Source of the DNA: Sinonovacula constricta
Lineage: Eukaryota; Mollusca; Bivalvia; Cardiida; Solecurtidae
Direction of reading: 5' to 3'
Length of the DNA stretch: 64,000 nt
Assembly (NCBI GenBank): GCA_007844125.1
Contig: CM017564.1
Location: 27,009,158-27,073,157, forward strand
Made by a program: the position numbers and the translations under genes. Positions 51,239 to 63,200 of the stretch are shown here, piece after piece (position 1 is the stretch's first letter; every line of letters begins with the position of its first letter). The notes beneath the pieces were generated by a model. That model was given only the letters and a program-made list of their open reading frames with translations. It made no database searches and was not told where the DNA came from.

Positions 51239-54200
51239 CTAAAAGATATTACATGAATTAGTACGTGATTAATAAGTGTTCTATAAGTTTTATCAATCTG
51301 AATAAGAAAACGTTCAATTTATTCGTTAATGCAGTCATATAGAATCAAGGGTGTTTTCTGAAGGCTAATAAGCATTTTTTGCTACATTTTAAAACTCTAT
51401 GTCATTTTAATTAACTTTTATACTTTCCTTTTAAGTGTGTTTTTAAAACTTGAAGCTCATATCCTCATACCAAAAACTTACTTGGTTCATAGTAGTCGTA
51501 GACGTGTACTGGAACTGGCTGTGCCCCGGCTACCATGTTGACTTTATGCATTGTCACAGTGACACATGTGTCTTGGGAAGCAATCTGTTAACATGGAAAC
51601 ACACAATATAACAATCTCTTTATAAAATCCTATACATGTGCTTAATTGAAACCTTTTTAAATACGTAATGATGTCTATGACAACAACAACAAATGGATTA
51701 CAATTATTTATCAGCAACGATTTTCATATCTGTATCACAGGCTTTGAAATAATTCAGCAATAATAAGACATATTAATAAACAGAGAAACGTGTTAAAGAT
51801 CATATAGTTTTCTATGTGTTATAAACATTTTATTTCTTTATATTGTTGAAAGCAGAAAGCATGTTTCGCATAGAGGGCGGTTGGGGGCGCTAACACATAC
51901 TCTTACTTGATCAGGGCTTCATTATATAGTCACGCATTATCAAATAACTGTACAATGAATGTTTCCTAATCAGATTTTTATTTATTCTGACAAAAATATA
52001 AGATATCGTTCGCATCACGAAAGCATTCATACCTCGTCAAAGTACAGAACTAGTTTCCGGTTGGCGATTTCCATACGTTTATGTTCCGGGGTTGATGTCA
52101 AACTCTGCGGATCTGGCACAAATCCGGAGGGAGCTCCGATTTCCAATACAGCCATGGAACTTGAGCCCTCATCCATCCATCTGAAATAGAAAAAAAAGAA
52201 AGCCGGTCATTGTGAGTAAAATCAAAATGCTCAGAAATGCTATTTGGAAGTTGTAAGTTTGACCCTATTCACAATTATTCCGTATTAAATCAAATGTACA
52301 ACGCATTGCAAATGGTAAAGCGGACAAGTCTTCAGCTGCAAATAAAGACCTATAGATTATACATTAGGGCAAAAGCTGCATCAGAGTCGCTAACATCCGA
52401 TAATAGAACGTTTCGTTTTTGTTACAACACGCCGAAATTATGGTCATATTGGTAACATGATCCAGAGCCGCAGATGGCAGTGATGTCCTGAGCAGGGTAT
52501 CGCAAATATCTCGGCTTAGTAGATAATTCTTTATCAGTGGAACACGCCTTTTAATAGCAGTTCGCTCCCCATTTTGACCCTTTCCTCTAGTCAATGAGCG
52601 ATATTCGTATGCTGCATTGTTCATTCATAAATCTGCATTTCATGTTTATCTGAATTGCACAATATTATGAACTTTAAGTTTAAACAGATAATAATATTAA
52701 TATTAACACTTGAAGCATGCCTGGACACTATTGACGCGTCCAGTCTCCTACGACATATTTGTTCTGTACACGCACTATTTTTCCAAGGCATAAATAACTG
52801 ACAGCGAGAAGTCAGGGTCATGCAGGGTCAGACCTGTGTGCTTTCGAAATTCTGTTTTCTCATAACTCTGCAAGTGACACTGCCCAAAATCAGTTACGAT
52901 TCAGCTATGTGAATGTTTTCCGTGTGCAGACTCCTGGTGATTAAATGGAAATTTTCATTGTAGAAACTGGTTCAGGTGGCAAAAGATACTGACAAAGCAG
53001 ATATAAGCTTTAAAAACCTAATAGCAGAGTACAGAAATAAAACAACTTTTTTCAGTACAAAGAGTACGTGTTTACTAGTTTTGCTTAAATTATTAAGGGT
53101 CTTAAAGATATAAGCAATAACTATTAAGTAAAAATACAATTTGTACACTTATGTAGCCTGTAAATTTAAACTACGTAAGAACTATCTTTATGACTTATAA
53201 TATTTACCTTGTACAGACGGCCACATCGAAGTCGTGCTGTGTCTCTCGGGGTATGTTCACTGTCAATTGGAAACTTTTCTTTTGATCGTCATCGTCAATG
53301 TTGTAAGCGGCCGCGATCTATTAATACATTATATTTATTATATTTTTAAAGCTGGATTTCAAACATGTATAAGGATGCTGTTTATGTGTATGGTGTTGTT
53401 GATGTTGCTGCTAATGTTGTTGTTAAAGGAAAGCAAAATAACGCACACATGAGTATCTTGATTTCAATCTAGGTTCTAAATACAGTCGTAATCGCAATCG
53501 AACTACAGCTACGCTATTTATAGCTGCATAAATTCCTGATTCCGAGGCTAGAGTTAGGTGAAAGACAGAGCCTCTCCTTCTGAAAGCCTTACGAAGAGCA
53601 CATCCTTTCTAAATAACAAAATATTCACCATGTAATGGCAAACTTAAATCTTAAATTTATATTTGTTTTCATTTTGCAGAATAAGGAAAGATTGCTGATC
53701 CCTAGATTACCTGTACGAGGGCGAGGCCTTTCCCAGTCGACGTGATTGTAACGGTTCCAATGTCACTAGGTAACTGAAAGATAAAACAGATATTTTGAGC
53801 ATTTAAGGTTTTTAAATGACGCAATAAAGTTGGTGAAAATGTTGACGGGGTTGTTATAGTTAAATGATTTAAATGAGTTTAAATAAATGAGTTCAAAATA
53901 ACAAACACTGATGCCGTTATACCTCTGGGCTAGAATGAGCATTTACGCAGGCGCTTTTGCCATAACAACCCTTATGGGAGCTCACAATGGAATTTATATA
54001 TACAGGACTTGTTTGCTTATAAAAGATGCCTGTTTGAAGACATATTGTTTTACCTTATTCATAATAGTTAAAAAAGAACTGTGGTTACTGGTACTATAAT
54101 CAGACCTTTTTGACGGGAGTTAAGGAACATTTAAAATGAAAAGGTCACTGCAAAGTAAAGAAAAGGGCAAACATGTTATACAAGCATAAAATGATTATTC

Positions 54201-57200
54201 TTTATCGTTCGAACCCAAGCTGACTTGTGTGACAGTCCCCTGCTCAACTGACTGAGAAACTATGTCTTGGTGCATGCATTTTGTATGCAGTTTTATTACA
54301 TTTTGCAAATTACAAAATCTTAACATGACATATTTTATTATTTTAAAAGATTTTAACTGGCGCTTCTTAGGTTAGTGGTTCGATGTCTGGTCTTAGAAGT
54401 GGTCACTTGCTTTTGTTGAAGTAAGCCTTCTGCGCTCTTTAATTTTGTACTAATGTCGATTAAATTATTTCACGTGAGCATATAAGGGTCAAAATAACAC
54501 AAATGGTAAAAATATTTATCAATTTGTTCATGCGTATGATTAATGAACATTAGTTCAACGTCTTTTTTTAATGTCTTGAAATAGTTAAGGAAAGAGTTTT
54601 TTGTTTTTCAGAGATATTTTGCAGAAATAATGTACCGTGTTGTGTTCAGATGCGCAGTAATTTATTCACGAAGGTCGTATGCCAGAGCGATAAATAACAA
54701 AGCATATTAACAAAACATCGTGCTTTATAATACGAAATACCACGGAAATCAAAATAAATTTTCATTCTATTGCGATGAATAAAATATAGAATAATAAAAG
54801 GGATACAAGTATGTCAGGTTTAATATTTTTTACGCTTTATATTATTATCTTGTATTAGTGGCGTCATCAAAGACTGATTATTGTCAACATTAATTGTTCT
54901 ATTATTTTTTACGCTTTATATTATTATATTGTATCAGCGACGGCATCAAAGACTGGTTATTGTCAACATTAGTTGTTATGAAAATTAACTGTGCAATCCT
55001 TCTATGTTTAAATTATATATCTTTCATTTATTATTTATGTTCCAATGATAAAAAATAATTAAAAATAGTAGACAAAAAATCAGAACGACTTACCTCTCTA
55101 GTCTGAAGCACTAGGGCGTTTTGTTGGTTGATACTGAACGACTGCAAGACGGCATTCCCTCTGGCGTCATTTCCGGTGACGTCAACGCGGAGATCATACG
55201 AGGGAGAATAGATAAGTGACGCCATCTCGGCCAGAGCTTGGAGCGCCAAAACTGTGTCCTGGAGAAACCGAACTTTTATCAACTTTGTAAAATTGTGACA
55301 TTGTTTGTTTGTTTGTTTATTGGGTTTATCGTCCCACCAACAGTATTTCAGTTATCTGGAGACGGTGTCCACTTGAAGCAGATATAGTGCTGCCTTCACT
55401 GTGTATAGCATGCCGTGAACACCTGGCATGATACCACACCCAGTCACATTATCCTGACACCGGGCCAACCAGTCGTGGAACTACCCTTATATGTGCTTGA
55501 GCGTTAGCAAGGGAGCTATACCACTACCATTTTAACGACTTTGGTATGTCGCGGCCCGGATCGAACCCGGGGCCTCCCGTACCTGGATGTGACATTGTGA
55601 ATTGTCATTGATAAAAGTATTGCAAGCTTTAAAACGACGACAGTAAAAGACCTTGTCAATGGTGTGTATAAATAGTTAATACTATTGGTTTATGTAATTT
55701 TTAATGAATTTTATTTGGAATGAATGTTACATGCAAAAAGTTATTCCCAAAAAAAAATAGAGAACGACAACCAGGTTACGTGGTTGGTAGGAAGATATAG
55801 GCGTATGTGAACTATAAAAAACAAAAATGAAGCAGTGCATACAATATTTATAAGACATGTCAAAATGTTAATTAATATACAAAAGCTGATCACCTACACA
55901 TACACAAAGAAAATGATATTGGATAAAGATACAATTTCTAAAGAAAAGAAGGAGTAAGAGACTCACCTGTGTGGACGAGAATCCCCCATCCGGGTTCCTC
56001 TGTTCGGTGAGCCATTTGAGCACCTGTACGCCCTTCACCCGGTCAGACAGCTGGGCCAGACCTAGCAACACGTAGGACGTCAGTTCAATATTCACCGCCA
56101 TGCCGTTACGTCGCTCCCACGGTTTGTTGGTGACGGAGATGATCTCCTTCTCCCAGTGGAGACTACCACCTAGAGGCACAAAGCATACATGGTCTTTATC
56201 ATTCTCAGCATTTATATTAACTAGAAACTTTGATTTTCTGATTGAGGTAAAGTTGGTTTAAATGGAAAGTGTGTTTGCTTGTTTGTATCCGAATTGTAGA
56301 TGTGAATATAGAGTCAAAAAATGTTCGTCAAATCAGAGGAAAACCCGCTTTAAAACCAGACCTTAGCGATTTATAAGTATCACCTAAATAGTAATGACGG
56401 TTTTTTTCGTAAATAGGACGTTTTTCGTTTTGGAAACTGATGCAAGGATTTACCTTGGGAGATGGCCTTTGCGTCCAGCTTTGCCCACACTTCTGGTGCC
56501 CGGGAACTGCCCACCAGTGTAAGACTGTAGTACACGATAGCGAGGTCATAAAGGTCAGTAAGGCCGGTCAGGTGGTCCTCCAGGTATCGGATCGCTTTGG
56601 TCTTCGCCGCTGTTGTCTTGGTTTCCATCTAAAAAGTATAATATTATATTACAAGAAACAGCACGGATGTGAGATAACCAATGCGCCGTACAGGGCACGC
56701 GATTTAAAAAAGAGGATGGCTAAACACTCGATGACGATTCATTGCATAAATATTTGAGAGTAAGGAATCGCAACTCTGAAGGGAACTAGATTTTCTGCTA
56801 CTTTGTTTTCTTCCGTGTTGTCTGATACATCTGCAAGTACAAGGTGCGTTGTTGACATCTGCATACTTGGTTACTTTTGTTAAACAAGACCTCGCAAAAT
56901 GGCTGCGAATTCCTATTAATGCCTGCTACGTTTTATAATTGCAAGCTACTCTTTATTGTTGCTAGTTAATCTGTTAAAAACAACAGAACACTCGGTCCTT
57001 TGCTCTGAAAATGCGACTTATTGTTATTGACTGCTACTCTATTGCGCCAAACACACACACATAAAAATGCATTCCATAAGACCGGCGCCAACAATGATCA
57101 TAACAATTTAGCTCCAAATATATTTTCATTTTAATTTTCAAGTAAGCATCCCGACAATGGGACTGACTTGTAATATGTTTTACCAGCAGGTAAAGACGAG

Positions 57201-60200
57201 CGGTCACTTACTCAAATTTCACTCTTTGACTCATGTCAATTTATGTTAAATACAATTGCAAGTTGACCAATTTAATATACTAAGACTTTAAATATACATG
57301 CATTGCATCAACAATCGACAGGCAAAAGGTGCTTAACCAACTAAGAGTCAAACAAGGGAGATTTACCTACCCCTTGTACTACCTGGGCCTCCACCAGTGA
57401 TATGATGATATAGGCGGTCAGAGATATGTGACCGGAAGTAGAGCCGCCCTGAAAATAGATAGGACAAGTAAGTAAATCTACTTTCTACAGTCAAAAGTAA
57501 GTTAAAATGGAAATTGCTTTGAAAATCAAATTTCATTAGTAACTTGTTGACATATTTTTATGTTTAATCAACGATAAACTGTCGAAAAAAAGTTTTACAC
57601 AATAATCTGATATGGTCGCTTTAAATGCTTATCACCACTAGCAAACACCACTACAACAATGACGAATTGTTACCTGCATGGCTTTGTGGATAACCCGTCC
57701 TGGTTCGTTAAATGTGCCGTTTTCATTTTGTTGTTTAACAAGCCAATCTACTGATTTATGGATGACAGCTTCGTCAATAAAAATGTAAGGTTTGGCCTGT
57801 ACGAAAGACTTCAGGACGAATGCAGTAAGCCACGTGGAACCAGATGGATCTCGGTCCCCGAAGGCGCTGAACGAACCGTCTGAGTGCATAAAGGTCAGCT
57901 CTCGCTGGTACCCTGCAAGACATATTTATAAAATAGAAAATAAGTAAAGTCTATATTTAGTTTATTTTCATACTTGTGCATTTCAATATTCACTAGCTGA
58001 TAAGAATCTTCGTCTTTTATTATTTCAATATGCATATCGCTAAAACATATTGAAGCAATATATTCACGCATAAGATAAAAATATTTAACCAAAAGCATGG
58101 TTCGCCGATCTTGGTCTTTTATTATTGTTACCTTTAAATGTCGCTGTTACTGCACCGTCCCCGTCCTAAGTTACTGTTGCTACATGTTAATGTATACAAT
58201 CAACATTTCAATTTTGAAGTTTAATTGCAATCTACAAGTTTTAACCAGTCAGAGATTGTATGCCAACGCTTTTTAAAGTACATTATAGTCACTTTGACCG
58301 TTGTTAACTGTGTTTATATGTTAAATGATATCAAAGTTATATATGTGAATATGACTCTGCAGAATTATTTCATCAAGTGTCTACCGATTCCGAGCCGTAC
58401 ATGCTCTTCCTAGCAGAGGTTGCATTATATGCCCTTTTTATTTATTTCTGATTAGGTTAAAGGAGCTTGTTAGGAACAGCACCTTTGAGTGTAAGATTTT
58501 CATTGACGATTTACCCTTAAAGAATAAGCCTCTAAAATGCACTTTTCCGTGTGTTTTCAATTTTCAAGGCTATAAATAAGACCGCGCCGGTCACCAATAG
58601 GTTTCGGTGTTGTTAAAAGTTGCATAAACTTAGTAATTTTCTTATATGTAAACAAATCACATTGACTTTTAACAAACATTAAGTTGTCGCCCCTACCTTT
58701 CTCCTTGAACTCTTTGGCCTTGGTCATCTTATATGTAAACAAATCACATTGACTTTTAACAAACATTAAATTGTCGCCCCTACCTTCCTCCATGAACTCT
58801 TTGGCCTTGGTCATCTTATATGTAAACAAATCACATTGACTTTTAACAAACATTAAATTGTCGCCCCTACCTTTCTCCATGAACTCTTTGGCCTTGGTCA
58901 TCTTATATGTAAACAAATCACATTGACTTTTAATAAACATTAAATTGTCGCTCCCACCTTTCTCCATGAACTCTTTGGCCTTGGTCATCTTATATGTAAA
59001 CAAATCACATTGACTTTTAATAAACATTAAATTGTCGCTCCCACCTTTCTCCATGAACTCTTTGGCCTTGGTCATCTTATATGTAAACAAATCACATTGA
59101 CTTTTAACAAACATTAAATTGTCGCCCCTACCTTCCTCCATGAACTCTTTGTCCTTGGTCATCTTATATGTAAACAAATCACATTGACTTTTAACAAACA
59201 TTAAATTGTCGTCCCCACCTTTCTCCATGAACTCTTTGGCCTTGGTCATCTTATATGTAAACAAATCACATTGACTTTTAACAAACATTAAATTGTCGCC
59301 CCTACCTTTCTCCATGAACTCTTTGGTCTTGGTCATCTTATATGTAAACAAATCACATTGACTTTTAACAAACATTAAATTGTCGCCCCCACCTTTCTCC
59401 ATGAACTCTTTGGCCTTGGTCATCTTATATGTAAACAAATCACATTGACTTTTAACAAACATTAAATTGTCGCCCCCACCTTTCTCCATGAACACTTTGG
59501 CCTTGGTCATCTTAAATGTAAACAAATCACATTGACTTTTAACAAACATTAAATTGTCGCCCCTACCTTTCTCCATGAACTCTTTGGCCTTGGTCATTAT
59601 GCCGTCATCCAGAGAGTTTGTAGACTCTAGGTACTTCAGGATGAAGATGTTGGGAGCGAAGTTGAGCATGTTCTGTTCGCCACAGCCGTATGGCATCTTC
59701 AACAGTTTGTCCAGACCGTTAATACTTGGACCCATCAGGTCACCTGTATATACAATAAAAAATGACAAACTTCGAACAGAGTGTCTACAAATACAAATAA
59801 ACTTATATTTAACTGATACTACAATTGTTGTTTTGTTTAAAACTTCTATTGCATCATTTGCTTATTTCTGCACCAAAGCTGAATTTCAAGCAGCGGATTG
59901 GCCAATATACAATTCAATAGCCTTTTTACTGTTTATTTGTCATGAACGTCTATTGTAAGTTAACATTGCTGTCTATGCATAACATAACAGTTCTTGCTAA
60001 TGGCATGTATCATACACAGGCATTGTGTTCATTGCTCATTAGTCTCCAAAAACTATAATAGTTCTGTCATTTTAGCTTATTTCTTTAAAAGACGTCGAAA
60101 GTTGAAGACAATATATTATGTCAAATCGTGTCTTTTCAATACACATTTTATGTTTAGACCGATTAAAGGCCACTGGTAACATGTTAGTTGCTTACCTATA

Positions 60201-63200
60201 ACTGTGACGGTTACCCGCTCTGACCCTGACACGGTACGGACCGGGAATGTGACGTCAGCGACGTTAGTGACAGTTCCTTGCTCCTTCAGATCTACCACGA
60301 ACGGCAGGTTGTATTCACGCTCGCTACCCTCGGCCTATAAACATCAAAAGTATATTACATACTGTAGAAAACTAGAACATATTATATAATGTACAATAAA
60401 TTAACGTTATGAGAACGATTTCGAAGCAGAATTTTTATGTCAGAAAAATAAAATATTTGTATAGCCATCTACAGAAATTTAGACAATCAGAGCAACAACC
60501 ATTGCAAACGGCCAATACTTTACTTCTGCTTTAAACAGTAGCACTCGATAAGTCACAAATGTCTTTTTTTCTTTATTTCTACATTGCAGGCTGTACAACA
60601 CCACGTGGGTAAGCAAACAGGGGTACTATATGGCTTAATGACAAGGGCATCGCATTGATTTTCGTAAAGATTACGATCTTAGAGATATAAACAATAATTC
60701 TTCTGGGAACAGATAAAATAAAATATTAAACACCATTGACTTTTATAATTTTTTATTAGATCTTTTGTATCTTTAAAATGTCCAATATTGTATGTATGAT
60801 CACGTTATTTAAAATGAATCCTTCTGGATTGTATAACAAGGCATTTATTCGTCAAGATTTCCGTTGTCTTTTTCATTTTTATTTTCTTTCATTTTTATTT
60901 AAATACTTAATGTTGATTTAATGATGCTATACATTAAATGAACACCTATAATTTCTAACATATATTAAGTATATTTAGTTAAAAAACGATAGTAAAGCTG
61001 GAATCGAAGCTGCAACCTTTGAAAAGAAGGGTAATTGACACGCTTGTCCAATTAACTACGTAAATCTTCCTAAGCACTTTTATATTAGTAACATCGATAA
61101 AAATGTAACGGAAGTTGTCCAATATTAATTTGTCGCTTCCGTGACGTAATGTGATTATATCTACTTTTCAATGAGATGAGTGAAATTCCATGCTGACAAA
61201 TAATACGATACACGACTTTAATAGATTAAATAGTTAAAATGTTACCTCCACTAGCAGTTTCCTGGTGACCGCGTCAGTAAATGTACTGGTTTGTGCCCGT
61301 AAGTTGATATCGATTCGGCCGATAGTCCTCGGGATGATGGGAAAATATACAGCCACAATCTCATTAGAGGCAACCTGGATGGACATACGATCGGTTGTAA
61401 CTCGATTGTTACTCAAATGTACATGTTAAATTGATTACTGATTAATATTTAACTAATAGAAAAATTATTAATGTAGTTGCTGTATATATACCAGTGTAAC
61501 GATTTCAAATTATTTTTACAACGCTCCCCGGAAACGTAAGAGCCTTTAAAATGCTTTTCCTTTCTTTAATTTTTCCTTTCTGGGACCGCAAGATGTTATT
61601 AAATGACCCACCGTTATCTTTTTCTTCGACGAAAATATTTATTTTATATTTTATTTAATATTTTATTTAATAATTTATAATTAAAAGGTGTGGTCAATGA
61701 ATAGTTTGTGTATTATTGATATATTCATTAGTATTTGATATTCAAAATATAAAAGCAATAAGTGTTAGATTAAAAAAGGTACTTAAAAACAACAAGAAAA
61801 TTTAATTTAAATTAATCTATACGCTGCAAATAGGACAGAAGATTCGTTACCTCAAGGAAATAAGAAAGCTTTAATAATTTCATCTAGATTTATGCGCCTT
61901 TCTTAAAAAGGCAAAACAAAACACGAGAAATAACTTTTGCTCCTCACTTAATTTTGATAAGAAAACATTAAGCAGACGCTTCTAGAATCAAAATCTGGCA
62001 AAATCCGGAATTTGAAAATGGGTTGGCAAGGGGAAGTTGTTGCACCGTACATTCAAGTATCATTCTAGAATTTAACATGACCAGAAAACAAATATCTGAA
62101 CTTAGTGCAAAACTAATATTTTCTAGCTATGTCTTTTTTGTACTTATCTACATACCGTCACAGTGCGTGTGACGTCAGCTGATGACGTTGTCTGATCACT
62201 GGCAGTGATGTGGATGTTCTCAAAATCCGAACTCATTGACAACACGACGTAGGTCTGAAACGGATGATCGGAGTTGAAAACTCGTTTAAAAACACAGAAC
62301 AGAACAAGACATTCAGTATTACAGATCATCGTCTATGAACATGTATATCGTATTTCAATTTCACTGGCACACATTATGTTGGACCTGGCTACAAGAAAGA
62401 CAACGTTGGCAGCGAAGTTGCTGATCAACGTACCTGACCAGCCATCATTATAAAGATTGCTCAAGAGGCAAAATATATTATAACAAATGCATAATAAAAT
62501 GATGAACAGTAATTTAAGTAATAGTAACTAAATTTGAAATATGTCTAACCTAACATGTTGTTACCATAATGGGTGTTATCATATACACTACAGACACAGA
62601 TTATGTTAAATGTTAATGTAATTAGACAAAAATAGAGATGGGGTAACTCGTGGCGCAGTGACAGAGTCACCGATCTTTAACTCCTGTGACTGCTAAGCCT
62701 TAGGGAAGACCTTCCAGCTGACCTGCGGTGCATTTGTCTGGGACCTTCCTCCACCACAATATCAAATCGTTGCTATAATGATCATAATTGGTAATTCAAA
62801 AATAATATTACCAGTTGTCTAAGGTATAAGTAACTGTACGTACAAAAAGCGGGTTTGGACTGAAGTTGTGTATGTTGACCTGCAGGATCACCTTCTCGCC
62901 CCTCACCACGGAATAGGGCAGGTTCACAGACACGAAAAATGGCATCGACACCTCCAGCTGGTAGAAAATGGAAAAATATAAGGTAAAATGTGATAACATC
63001 TTTCAGAAAAGTGGCGTTTGTAGCGTCAGTTTTGTTGCATTTGGGTGCGTTTCATCGTAAATCTTAAGATCGTTTTTTTATCTTAAGAATGGTTTTCAGT
63101 CTTATGGGCGTTTCAGTAATATTTTGGAAATCGCTCTCAGTGCGAAATCGCTCTTACATCTAAAGAGTGCTTTTGATCAATTTGCTGCCAATCAACTTAC

